Source: JAFEDN01 sp963844565
Lineage (GTDB): Bacteria; Pseudomonadota; Gammaproteobacteria; Coxiellales; Coxiellaceae
DNA: 64,000 nt
Reading direction: 5' to 3'
Assembly (NCBI GenBank): GCA_963844565.1
Contig: CAWJON010000001.1
Coordinates: 124,001-188,000, forward strand
The notes under the pieces are model-generated. The model was not told the DNA's origin. It saw only the letters and a program-made list of their open reading frames with translations, and did no database searches. Positions 9,354 to 17,554 of this stretch are shown piece by piece. Each line of letters starts with the position of its first letter. Within the stretch, counting starts at the first letter, position 1. The position numbers and the translations under genes are program-made.

Positions 9354-10388
9354 ATGATTATTGTTTTGAAAGAACATACCACCGCAAAAGAAGTTGAAGA
9401 CTTATTGGCTAAATTTTCCTGGATGAATTTACACGGTATTTCTAGTGAAGAAAATGGCCGCTATAGTATTGCCATTGTTAATGGCGCGGATGAAAAAACT
9501 AATTTTAATCAATTTTCCACCTTGCCGTGTGTTGAACGCATTCAACCATTTACGCAAAAATTTAAATTGGCCAGCCGTGAAATTAAATCAGGCCGCACTG
9601 TGGTAAAAATAGGTCAGCATACCATTGGCGGTACTGTCTTTGCCGTTATGGCAGGACCCTGCTCAGTCGAATCTTCCGAACAGATTCACCAAACTGCTGC
9701 ATTAGTCGCTGCTGCAGGCGCTAATATTTTACGTGGCGGTGCATTTAAACCTCGTACTTCTCCTTATGATTTCCAAGGATTGGGAGAAATTGGTCTTGGT
9801 TATTTGCGAGACGCCGCCAAAAAAAATAATTTACTCAGCGTTTCCGAAGTGATGGATACTCAAGATATCGATTTATTAGCCAATTACGTTGATATTTTAC
9901 AAATTGGCGCCCGCAATATGCAAAATTTCAGCTTGTTAAAGCAAGTGGGCCGCGCTGGAAAACCTATTTTGCTAAAAAGAGGCATGTCTGCAACCTACGC
10001 AGATTTTTTAATGGCTGCGGAATATATTTTGCAAACCGGTAATCCAAACGTTATTTTATGTGAACGAGGAATTCGCACCTTTGAACCTTATGCTCGCAAT
10101 ACCTTAGATATAGCAGCGGCGCCCATTTTGCATGAGCTCACACACTTGCCCATTATCATTGATCCCAGTCATGGCACTGGAATCCGCAGTGTGGTGCCCG
10201 CCTTGGCATACGCCGCCCTTGCAGCCGGAAGCGACGGAATTATGATTGAAGTCCATCCAGAACCCGATAAAGCACAATCCGATGCTAAGCAAACCATTTC
10301 TCCCACCACCTTCGCAGAAATGATGGGTGTACTTCATAAAATCGCCGCAGCAGTTGATATTAAAATGCCGAAAAATATGCCATATTAA
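9354..10388 (+). CDS. aroF: 3-deoxy-7-phosphoheptulonate (DAHP) synthase, type I-beta with N-terminal regulatory domain
   Basis: DAHP synthase joins PEP and erythrose 4-phosphate, the entry step of the shikimate pathway. The 344-residue protein has a ferredoxin-like/ACT-type domain (about residues 1-70, starting MIIVLKEHTTAKEVEDLL) and a KDO8P/DAHP-synthase barrel with MAGPCSVESSEQI, LRGGAFKPRTSPYDFQG and the metal/PEP segment IIDPSHGTG. This is the architecture of the Thermotoga/Bacillus type I-beta enzymes, not of the AroG/F/H enzymes of E. coli. In characterised members the N-terminal domain mediates feedback inhibition by an aromatic amino acid; which one applies here is unknown. Placement 5 nt after trpA gives the operon its own pathway-entry enzyme. 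The symbol is by family analogy. Confidence 0.93.
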   Translation: MIIVLKEHTTAKEVEDLLAKFSWMNLHGISSEENGRYSIAIVNGADEKTNFNQFSTLPCVERIQPFTQKFKLASREIKSGRTVVKIGQHTIGGTVFAVMAGPCSVESSEQIHQTAALVAAAGANILRGGAFKPRTSPYDFQGLGEIGLGYLRDAAKKNNLLSVSEVMDTQDIDLLANYVDILQIGARNMQNFSLLKQVGRAGKPILLKRGMSATYADFLMAAEYILQTGNPNVILCERGIRTFEPYARNTLDIAAAPILHELTHLPIIIDPSHGTGIRSVVPALAYAALAAGSDGIMIEVHPEPDKAQSDAKQTISPTTFAEMMGVLHKIAAAVDIKMPKNMPY

Positions 10389-10422
10389 AGCGCTAATGCT
10401 CATTTCATAAACCGGAATAACC

Positions 10423-11886
10423 ATGTTAATTGCTTCCATGAGCCCTCCCTTTAAATTATCTCCTCAATCCGCATTGAAAGAAGCGGAAGCCCTTGAAATT
10501 TGTCTTGAAAAAATTGATGACACTATTTATGCAGAAATTGCTGATATAAGAAAAGCTTTTAATGGGTCCCTGATTTTAACCCTAGAGATTAATGAACAAG
10601 ACCCCAATTTTGGAATTCTTCTCCAAAAATTAGCACAGTTAAAACCCGAATATATTACACTCAGCCACGAGATTTCTGACACACTATTAATAACACTCCA
10701 AAGAAATTATCCATCCATCCAGTGGATTGGACTTTATCACCATGTTTTGGAAAACCCAACACAATTAATAAATTTTTTAAAGAACAAACCGGCAAACCGT
10801 TTTGATCGCTATAAAGTTATTACTGCGGTGAACACCACAGTCGATGCTTTAGCTATGCTGCAGTTTATCCATAATTATCATGAAACCGCCCACTTTTTAG
10901 CAAGGGACACTCCGGTCGCCTTTTTCTGCCAAGGTCTTACCGGAAAAATAACCGAAATCTTAAGTCCACTAGTCAACAACCCATGGCATTACATCAACGC
11001 TGAATATCTAGCTGAACTAATCGATATCTATCATCTTCCTAAATTAAATCAAAATTCAAAAATTTTTGCCTTACTTGGCAATCCAGTTGATTTAAGTGTT
11101 GGACATATTTTACATAACCAGGCCATTCAGTTACTCAACGAAAATGCCGTTTACGTTAAATTACAGACACCTAAACAAGATTTAACTGCAACTCTTCAAT
11201 ACTGTCGTCAATTACCTTTTTCAGGATTTAGCGTCACCATGCCGTTAAAAGAAACTATTTTTTCAAAAATGGACGAAATTGGCCCGCAAACAAAACTGAT
11301 TCAGGCAGTGAATAGTATCGTTATCGAAGATGAGAAACTATTCGGTTTTAACACCGATGGTATCGGGGCTATTGAAGGACTGATAAAAGCAGCGAAAATA
11401 CCCGGCGATTTAACAGATAAAAAAATCGTTATCTTAGGAGCCGGTGGTTCTGCACGAGCGATTGCTTATGCGGCCCACCAATATAATGCCAAAGTCATCA
11501 TCATCAACCGAACTTTTTTAAAAGCCCAACAGTTAGCGCAAGAGCTTGAAGGCAAAGCATACGCTTTAGATCAGCAATTGATTTTAAAAAACCTAGATTA
11601 CGACATTTTGATTAATACCTTACCTGAAAAAATTTTTTTAGAGCAAGAAATCCAACCAATAATCCAACCTCAAAATTTGCGATCTAATGCAGTGGTCATG
11701 GATATTGTCTATCAACCAATCGATACTATTCTTCTAAAAATTGCCCGCGAAGCGCAGTGTCTTTGTATTCCCGGCTACGAAATGTATATCCATCAAGCCT
11801 TATTACAAATTAAACGCTGGTATAACCCAAACGACGAACAGCTTTTAGTCATTGAAGAAATGATGGAAAAATATTTTAATCCGTAA
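10423..11886 (+). CDS. aroE: Fused AroD-AroE protein: degenerate dehydroquinase domain plus shikimate dehydrogenase
   Basis: The 487-residue frame is a fusion. Residues about 1-205 resemble type I 3-dehydroquinate dehydratase and residues about 211-487 shikimate dehydrogenase. In the second half the catalytic Lys276 (SVTMPLKE), Asn297, Asp312 (FNTDGIG), the NADP loop GAGGSARAIAYA and DIVYQP are intact. One shikimate-site position is changed (SVGHILHN, where SxSPxxHN is usual). In the first half the Schiff-base Lys131 (RYKVITA) and a His pair at 106-107 remain. By my alignment, positions equal to the substrate-binding arginines of Salmonella AroD (R48, R82, R213) read Cys27, Glu55 and Glu178, so dehydratase activity is doubtful. 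Similar fusions are known in plants and Chlamydia. Last gene of the trp-aro operon. Confidence 0.9.
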   Translation: MLIASMSPPFKLSPQSALKEAEALEICLEKIDDTIYAEIADIRKAFNGSLILTLEINEQDPNFGILLQKLAQLKPEYITLSHEISDTLLITLQRNYPSIQWIGLYHHVLENPTQLINFLKNKPANRFDRYKVITAVNTTVDALAMLQFIHNYHETAHFLARDTPVAFFCQGLTGKITEILSPLVNNPWHYINAEYLAELIDIYHLPKLNQNSKIFALLGNPVDLSVGHILHNQAIQLLNENAVYVKLQTPKQDLTATLQYCRQLPFSGFSVTMPLKETIFSKMDEIGPQTKLIQAVNSIVIEDEKLFGFNTDGIGAIEGLIKAAKIPGDLTDKKIVILGAGGSARAIAYAAHQYNAKVIIINRTFLKAQQLAQELEGKAYALDQQLILKNLDYDILINTLPEKIFLEQEIQPIIQPQNLRSNAVVMDIVYQPIDTILLKIAREAQCLCIPGYEMYIHQALLQIKRWYNPNDEQLLVIEEMMEKYFNP

Positions 11887-12077
11887 ATTTAAAAAAATTA
11901 AGCGCCAAGAAAATAATAAGTTGCAAATGATAGGGAAATTTCAGTCTGGAGAATGAAAATTAATGATAACAAAATTCAAGAGGCTTTTCTATCACTAAAA
12001 ATCAAATTTTATCATTTATTCAAACCCTTACAATTTAATTATTACTTTATGGACGGATAATTTTTAAATTAATATTA

Positions 12078-12118
12078 TTGTATTGATTTGTATAAATTTA
12101 TATAGTAATATAAATTTA
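12078..12118 (+). promoter_or_regulatory. Promoter with repeated near-palindrome upstream of the AAA ATPase
   Basis: TTGTAT (12078-12083), 17 bp and TATAGT (12101-12106) form a plausible promoter. The 10-mer TATAAATTTA occurs at 12091-12100 and again at 12109-12118, an 18-bp period that brackets the -10 box. Such spacing could be an operator, but the region is very AT-rich and chance is possible. The rest of the 11887-12143 gap shows nothing I recognise. Confidence 0.4.
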
Positions 12119-12143
12119 GTTGAAACTATAATAGGGAATAAAT

Positions 12144-13358
12144 ATGTCAAATTTATACAATAACCCTTTTAGGCCTGGTGCAGGGCATCAGCCGCCATAT
12201 CTTGCTGGCAGGTTCTTAGAGCAAGACGAGGTAAGGGCTCTTCTTAAACAGAAAATTGTTACTCAAAATATTGTACTTACAGGGTTGCGCGGTGTAGGAA
12301 AAACTGTCTTATTGGAGGCGCTTAAGCCAATAGCGTATGAACAAGGATGGTTATGGGCAGGCACAGATTTGTCCGAATCTGCAAGTGTTAGTGAGGAAAC
12401 TTTAGCGATCAGAATTTTAGCTGATATTGCTAGAGTTACTTCTGGCCTTCTCTCGGAAGAAAAAGTCATTAGTCCTATAGGTTTTTCTAGTAAGGCTCAA
12501 ACTATGAATGAACCTATAAATTATGAAAAATTAGTTACATATTATTCAAATGTTCCCGGTCTTATTTCTGATAAATTAAAAAGTACGCTTGAGGGTATTT
12601 GGAATATTATGCTTTATAAAGATAAAGTTAAAGGAATAATTTTCGCTTATGATGAAGCACAAAATTTAGCTGATCATGCCAAGAGGGACCAGTATCCTTT
12701 ATCTCTTCTTTTGGAAGTATTTCAGTCCTTACAAAGGAAAAATATACCTTATTTTTTAATTCTTACAGGGCTGCCAACCTTATTTCCTAAGTTAGTTGAA
12801 GCAAGGACCTATGCTGAAAGGATGTTTCATATAATTTTTTTAAAACCCTTAGACCCAGATGCCACAAAAGAAGCTATCACGAAGCCTGTTCAAGATACGG
12901 ATTCTTTAATAAAATTCTCTGATGCAACTGTAGAGAGGATTGCAAGCTTGTCCGGAGGATACCCTTATTTTATTCAATTTATATGTAAGGAGGTATTTGA
13001 TGTCTGGATAGTAAAGCTTTCTAATAAAGAAGCGCCAATAATCCCTTCCGATGATATCATTAGAAAACTTGATACTGATTTTTTTCAGGGACGATGGGCA
13101 CGAGCAACTGATAGGCAACGATCGCTTTTAAGAGTAATTGCAAATTTAGATATAGAGAATGAAGAGTTTACGGTTCAAGAGATTTCTATAGCATCAAAAA
13201 AAATATTAAAAAAATCATTCAGCCCGAGTCATATTAATCAAATGTTATTAACCTTGGCAGAAATAGGGTTGGTTTATAAAAATAGATTTGGAAAATATTC
13301 TTTTGCCGTCCCTTTATTAAGAGAATTTATTTTACGTCAACCAAATCTAGATGAATGA
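12144..13358 (+). CDS. AAA+ ATPase (Orc/Cdc6-like, AAA_16/archaeal-ATPase type)
   Basis: The 404-residue protein has a Walker A loop LTGLRGVGKTVLL near residue 50, a Walker B segment GIIFAYDEAQNL near residue 170, a sensor-1-like ILTGLPTLF, and a sensor-2/lid region with GGYPYFIQFICKE. The last 90 residues (FTVQEISIASKKILKK onward) look like a winged-helix domain. This layout fits soluble STAND/Orc-like ATPases, which act in DNA binding, signalling or defence; the substrate cannot be told here. No signal peptide is seen. The gene stands alone, with more AT-rich codon use than the preceding operon, so recent acquisition is possible. A role in phage defence is only a guess. Confidence 0.75.
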   Translation: MSNLYNNPFRPGAGHQPPYLAGRFLEQDEVRALLKQKIVTQNIVLTGLRGVGKTVLLEALKPIAYEQGWLWAGTDLSESASVSEETLAIRILADIARVTSGLLSEEKVISPIGFSSKAQTMNEPINYEKLVTYYSNVPGLISDKLKSTLEGIWNIMLYKDKVKGIIFAYDEAQNLADHAKRDQYPLSLLLEVFQSLQRKNIPYFLILTGLPTLFPKLVEARTYAERMFHIIFLKPLDPDATKEAITKPVQDTDSLIKFSDATVERIASLSGGYPYFIQFICKEVFDVWIVKLSNKEAPIIPSDDIIRKLDTDFFQGRWARATDRQRSLLRVIANLDIENEEFTVQEISIASKKILKKSFSPSHINQMLLTLAEIGLVYKNRFGKYSFAVPLLREFILRQPNLDE

Positions 13359-13424
13359 GAAAATTTCAGTAATATTATCGATAGCTATTGAGGTAAACAT
13401 TTGTAGAACGCATTTCTTGTGTAT

Positions 13425-14423
13425 TTACTTGCTTGAATATTGCCGATACACATCTTTCGCCAATAAATAGTTGAGCATCGTGGTGGTATGAATTCGATCA
13501 TAGAAAAAATATTCGGTCGGATTTTGGCAAACTGAACCGACAATGTCCTGATAGTTATTTTTATAGTTTTTATAACAAGGTTCTGCGCCAAATTTAAGAG
13601 TCAGCGAATGATTCTCAAAGGAATAATTAAACCCATCGCCTTTTATTTTTGAAAAAATAGCGGTATCAAAATTAAAAATATCATAAATAAATATTTCTGG
13701 TTTATTTTTTAAATTTTCTTCCAGTCGTGCATTAAACGACTGAATAGATCGGAGCAGGTAGCGACGGTAATAGTTATCGATATAGTTCAATGGGAAATAT
13801 TTTTTTTCACTTAAAAATTGAATAAAAGGAATATAAGATAAATTTCTTACATTAAACACAATCAAATGTTTTGCGCCATGTTCCATCAACCGTTTAACTT
13901 GCAAGGACTCTTGATCTGCACGACGCTCAAAAAAAACCTTAGCGCGCGCATGGAATAAAGGTAAAAAATCATTAGTTCCCATAAAAACGACAACCAAATC
14001 ATTGTTCTCGAATCTATTATGTTGTTTCAAATAAAGATCGATTTGCTGAGAAAGATTAGGAACAATATAGTGTTTCGCAGGTTTACCATGTATTACCTCA
14101 TTGACAGGATGAATTATCTTAGCACCGCCAAAAGCCATATCAATAAAATGGTTGGTATCCGTTGGGTCGATTTGGTAAAACTCAGCAAAATACTCCCCCC
14201 AGGAGGGCCCATTGCTGAAACGTCCTTGATAATACCGTGCTGAATTGGGTATTATTTCTCTCGTTTCCCGAAAGACATTGCCGTTATCGGAATAACTATC
14301 GCCAAAAATAATCACCCGCTTAAAAACATTCGTCGGTGAGTTACTAACAGCCAACGTAGGCTTTGCAAATACGAAGACAGCAGCAAATAAAATTAAAAAA
14401 TAATAAAAGGAACGGTTGATCAT
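13425..14423 (-). CDS. Secreted GDSL-family lipase/acyltransferase (PlaA-like)
   Basis: The 332-residue protein starts with a signal peptide (FYYFLILFAAVFVFAKPTLA). The four SGNH/GDSL blocks are present: block I with Ser43 in IIFGDSYSDNGNV, block II Gly in MAFGGAKI, block III Asn in VVFMGTNDFLP, and block V Asp/His in FYDRIHTTTML. This is the plan of the Legionella PlaA/PlaC/PlaD lysophospholipase A and acyltransferase family, so a phospholipid-active exported enzyme is likely. Two Cys near the C-terminus (EPCYK and GSVCQ) may form a disulphide, a feature tied to activation in some relatives. It is divergent from trpR and has no co-transcribed partner. A TTATAAT -10-like box lies about 20 nt before the ATG. 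Confidence 0.85.
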   Translation of the reverse strand: MINRSFYYFLILFAAVFVFAKPTLAVSNSPTNVFKRVIIFGDSYSDNGNVFRETREIIPNSARYYQGRFSNGPSWGEYFAEFYQIDPTDTNHFIDMAFGGAKIIHPVNEVIHGKPAKHYIVPNLSQQIDLYLKQHNRFENNDLVVVFMGTNDFLPLFHARAKVFFERRADQESLQVKRLMEHGAKHLIVFNVRNLSYIPFIQFLSEKKYFPLNYIDNYYRRYLLRSIQSFNARLEENLKNKPEIFIYDIFNFDTAIFSKIKGDGFNYSFENHSLTLKFGAEPCYKNYKNNYQDIVGSVCQNPTEYFFYDRIHTTTMLNYLLAKDVYRQYSSK

Positions 14424-14556
14424 TCAATTCTACCTTTATTATAAACCGAATTAAGGGTTGGCATTTTTTTGAGCAACTTGTCGATTAAGAAAGGCCCATA
14501 TTTGCCAAATGTTCAAAATAGTACCTTATTTGCCTAACCAGAAGCAAATATGTGAC

Positions 14557-14589
14557 TAGACGGCATTATTGTAATGGTATATCATTATT
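14557..14589 (+). promoter_or_regulatory. trpR-trpXYZ promoter with candidate TrpR operator
   Basis: A -35-like TAGACG (14557-14562), 17 bp and TATCAT (14580-14585) repeat the geometry of the trpE promoter. TGTAATGGTATATCATTATT (14570-14589) covers the -10 box and shares 16 of 20 bases with 2721-2740, including the run TGTAATGGT. This is the expected pattern if TrpR represses both its own transporter operon and the trp operon. The predicted transcription start lies within a few bases of the trpR ATG, suggesting a leaderless or very short leader. Confidence 0.6.
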
Positions 14590-14593
14590 TACC

Positions 14594-14887
14594 ATGAACG
14601 GATGGGATTCTTTTTTAGATTTGTGCAAATCCGCAGAGAACAATACGATTTTAACCGAATTGTTTGAGCTCTTGTTAACACCAGAAGAAAAATCAAGTAT
14701 TGAAACACGTTGTTTAATTGTGCAAGCACTTTTAGAGCAGAAAAAGGCTCAACGACAAATCTCTAGCGAACTACACGTCAGTATTGCCAAAATAACTCGT
14801 GGTTCTAATGAATTAAAAAGAATATCTGCTCAGTTAAAGCAGTTTTTACAAAAGAAATTACTTAATACCTCACGGGATGAAACCTAA
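14594..14887 (+). CDS. trpR: Trp operon repressor
   Basis: The 97-residue product begins MNGWDSFLDLCKSA and matches the TrpR family throughout: an all-helical protein with ELLLTPEEKSSIETRCLIVQALL and the helix-turn-helix QRQISSELHVSIAKITRGSNEL. Known TrpR proteins bind tryptophan as co-repressor and repress trp genes. A GTG 14 codons upstream (14552) would extend the protein through the promoter/operator and adds nothing conserved, so I start at the ATG at 14594. It is the first gene of an operon with a tryptophan-type ABC importer. A nearly identical operator-like site in front of trpE supports the assignment. Confidence 0.93.
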   Translation: MNGWDSFLDLCKSAENNTILTELFELLLTPEEKSSIETRCLIVQALLEQKKAQRQISSELHVSIAKITRGSNELKRISAQLKQFLQKKLLNTSRDET

Positions 14888-14897
14888 AGGAAACCAT

Positions 14898-15884
14898 ATG
14901 AAAAAAATTATCCGCTGTTTTTTAATGATTATTTTTTCTATATCCTTTTTCTCCAGCTCATCAGCCGCTGAACAATCAACTGCTTATCCGAATAAAACCA
15001 TTGGGATTGTGATCCCGCTTGAACATGTCGCCTTACGGGAAATCGTAAATGGATTTGAAGAAACGGTTACTCAACAGTACCCTGGAAAAGTCACCTTTAT
15101 TGTAGAAAATGCACAGCACGATTTAAATATTCAGCGCGCCATACTGCAAAAATTTGTCAATCAAAAAGTAGACTTAATTGTTCCCGTCGCTACCGCGCCA
15201 ACACAAATGGCAATAAACATGGTAAAAAAGCAGCCCATCGTAGGTTTAGCAGCGATGATTCCAGATACTGAACGTGACAAAGATAATTTAAAAGAACGCT
15301 TCACCGGCGTGCGTGATGAGATTGACAGCAAAAAGCAAATGGAATTTATCCACGCTTTATGCCCTAATTTAAAAAAAATGACTTTGATTTACAGCAGTGA
15401 TGACAAAGTAATACCCGAAGCCGATCAAGCAGTTGCTGTTGCGCAAACTTTCGGTATAACCGTACAAAAAATGATGATTCAAAATCTCAGTGATTTGTAT
15501 GCCGTGAGCCAACGAATTGATAACGATAGCCAAGCTATATTCATATTAAAAGACAACTTAGTGGTCAGCGGCATTAATACATTGATTTTAGCGGCCAAAA
15601 AAAAGCATATCCCGTTAATTAGCTCTGACGAAGGTACGGTCAGTCAAGGAGCGGTGGTTGCTTTAGGCGTTAAAGAAAAAGAAATCGGTATTCAGGGCGG
15701 TGTGTTGGCAGCTCGAATTTTAAAAGGCGAATCGATTTCTGCTATACCTATTCAAGACATTAATAAGTTAGATATTTTTGTAAACACGCCAGCTTTCACA
15801 GACCTCGGACTCAATTTGGATAGGTTGAATGAATTTGCAAGCCAACATCAGTATACCGTTATCGCTAATCCCAGTGACCACTAG
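14898..15884 (+). CDS. trpX: ABC transporter periplasmic binding protein, TrpX type
   Basis: The 328-residue protein has a cleavable signal peptide (MKKIIRCFLMIIFSISFF, then SSAA) and the ABC_sub_bind family fold: YPNKTIGIVIPLEHVALREI, a central VPVATAPTQMAINMVKKQP segment and the late VVALGVKEKEIGIQGG. No lipobox Cys is present. Related proteins (TrpX/VanX-like) bind aromatic amino acids, and linkage to trpR makes tryptophan the probable ligand. The ATG at 14898 has an AAAGGA ribosome site 6 nt upstream and starts 10 nt after the trpR stop; an ATG at 14877 overlapping trpR would prepend seven residues to the signal peptide. Confidence 0.88.
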   Translation: MKKIIRCFLMIIFSISFFSSSSAAEQSTAYPNKTIGIVIPLEHVALREIVNGFEETVTQQYPGKVTFIVENAQHDLNIQRAILQKFVNQKVDLIVPVATAPTQMAINMVKKQPIVGLAAMIPDTERDKDNLKERFTGVRDEIDSKKQMEFIHALCPNLKKMTLIYSSDDKVIPEADQAVAVAQTFGITVQKMMIQNLSDLYAVSQRIDNDSQAIFILKDNLVVSGINTLILAAKKKHIPLISSDEGTVSQGAVVALGVKEKEIGIQGGVLAARILKGESISAIPIQDINKLDIFVNTPAFTDLGLNLDRLNEFASQHQYTVIANPSDH

Positions 15885-15898
15885 CCGTATTATACCGC

Positions 15899-16777
15899 AT
15901 GGATATTCTAACCACCGCGCTTTTACAAAGTCTTTTATTTTTTCCGTTAGCTCTGGGCATTTACTTTAGCTATATCATTTTGCAAGCCACCGACTTAACG
16001 GTTGACGGCAGCTTTGTACTTGGCGCCGCTTTATTTGCTAGATTTTTAACTGCTTGGCCGCATCCAATTATTGCCTTTTTGGCAGCGGGTATCGGCGGGG
16101 CTTTAGCCGGAATGGGCGTCAGTTTGATTCAATGGCGAGGAAAAATTGAATCCTTGTTAGCCGGAATTTTAGCTTTATTTATGTTATATAGCATAAATTT
16201 TGATGTGATGGGTAAACCTAATATCAGCTTATTTGATGTCAATAGTTTGGGTGAACACTTAAGTAATGATGCGGTAACCGGCAATTGGATATTTGTGGGT
16301 GTTTTTGTCCTGATTCTTATCATAATATTGTGTATTTTGTTAAAAACCCAATTTGGTTTGACGCTACGAGCATTTGGGGAACATCCGACTTTGCTGGAAC
16401 GATTAGGACATCGAATTGAACTTTATCGATTTTTTGGCTTTGCTTTTAGCAATGCATTGGTTGCTCTGTGCGGAGCGTTGACTGCGGAGATCAATGGTTA
16501 TGCGGATTTAAGCATGGGATTCGGAATGGCGCTAACTGGAATAGGCACGGTCGTTATCGGTCGACAACTTCTCAAGCCTTTTTATCGATCATCACAATTT
16601 CACTTACCTTTTGAATTGGGTGGATGCGCTATTGGGGTTTTTTTATATTTTCTCGCAATCAATGAATTTTTAGCTTGGGGGGTCAATCCAATTAATTTAA
16701 AACTAATTTTAGGCCTAATTCTTGTGGGTTTTTTACGACTAACGACGACACGAAGACCTGTTTTGCAATCGGCATAG
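15899..16777 (+). CDS. trpY: ABC transporter permease, TrpY type
   Basis: The 292-residue integral membrane protein has about eight hydrophobic segments and the branched-chain-permease-like motif LRAFGEHPTLLERLGH in the cytoplasmic loop, plus DLTVDGSFVLGAALFAR near the N-terminus. This is the BPD_transp_2/TrpY family. It lies between the binding protein and the ATPase with short gaps (14 and 4 nt), so the three form one importer, here inferred to carry tryptophan. Confidence 0.88.
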   Translation: MDILTTALLQSLLFFPLALGIYFSYIILQATDLTVDGSFVLGAALFARFLTAWPHPIIAFLAAGIGGALAGMGVSLIQWRGKIESLLAGILALFMLYSINFDVMGKPNISLFDVNSLGEHLSNDAVTGNWIFVGVFVLILIIILCILLKTQFGLTLRAFGEHPTLLERLGHRIELYRFFGFAFSNALVALCGALTAEINGYADLSMGFGMALTGIGTVVIGRQLLKPFYRSSQFHLPFELGGCAIGVFLYFLAINEFLAWGVNPINLKLILGLILVGFLRLTTTRRPVLQSA

Positions 16778-16781
16778 CTTT

Positions 16782-17543
16782 ATGAATTTAATCGATGACC
16801 CCTTATGTCTTTTAAAACAAATTGATTTACGCATCCCCGGCGCCGATCGACCGATATTAAAAAACATTAACTACTCTATCAACCGCGGCGATCGCGTGAT
16901 TTTGCTGGGCAGCAATGGTTCGGGTAAAAGCTCTTTATTAAAACTATTAAACCGAACATACGCACCAACCAAAGGAAAAATTTATCTTCATCAACAGAAT
17001 TTACAAAATTTTTCGTCAAAACAATTGAGTCAAGCTGTGGTTACTTTTACCCAAGATTTACGAGACTCTTTGTTTTTTGATTTAACCGTTGTAGAAAATT
17101 GTGTGCTTTGGGAGTCGCGGTTCAAAAAAAACCTGTTCAAATTGACGCATTTTACTGACGATAAATTTCTGAAAGAATATTTAGCAGGTTTCCATCCTCA
17201 ATTACCAAACCGATTGAGAACATCGGTTTCTGCCTTGTCTGGTGGTGAACGTCAAAGCTTGGTGTTAGCGCTTTGTTTATTACATCCACCTGATTTACTG
17301 TTACTGGATGAACATACTAGCGCTTTAGACCCCAAAATTGCGCTCAGTTTAATTAAATATACTGAACGTTTGCTGATAGATCGGTCAATTACCACCGTGA
17401 TCGCCACCCATAATTTAGACGTGGCACTTCACACTGGCAATCGATTATTAGCACTTGCCGCCGGTGAAATTCGTTTACAAGCCGATGGTATCGAAAAACA
17501 AAATTTAACCGAAGAAGAAATATTGGAAAAGTGTTATCTTTAA
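16782..17543 (+). CDS. trpZ: ABC transporter ATP-binding protein, TrpZ type
   Basis: The 253-residue ABC ATPase shows Walker A LLGSNGSGKSSLLK, signature SALSGGERQSLVLAL, Walker B DLLLLDEHTSALDPK and the switch His in VIATHNLDVAL. It completes the trpR-trpX-trpY-trpZ operon. The gene ends 11 nt before the convergent stop of the next gene and I see no strong terminator in that gap. Confidence 0.9.
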   Translation: MNLIDDPLCLLKQIDLRIPGADRPILKNINYSINRGDRVILLGSNGSGKSSLLKLLNRTYAPTKGKIYLHQQNLQNFSSKQLSQAVVTFTQDLRDSLFFDLTVVENCVLWESRFKKNLFKLTHFTDDKFLKEYLAGFHPQLPNRLRTSVSALSGGERQSLVLALCLLHPPDLLLLDEHTSALDPKIALSLIKYTERLLIDRSITTVIATHNLDVALHTGNRLLALAAGEIRLQADGIEKQNLTEEEILEKCYL

Positions 17544-17554
17544 TACCATCGTCA

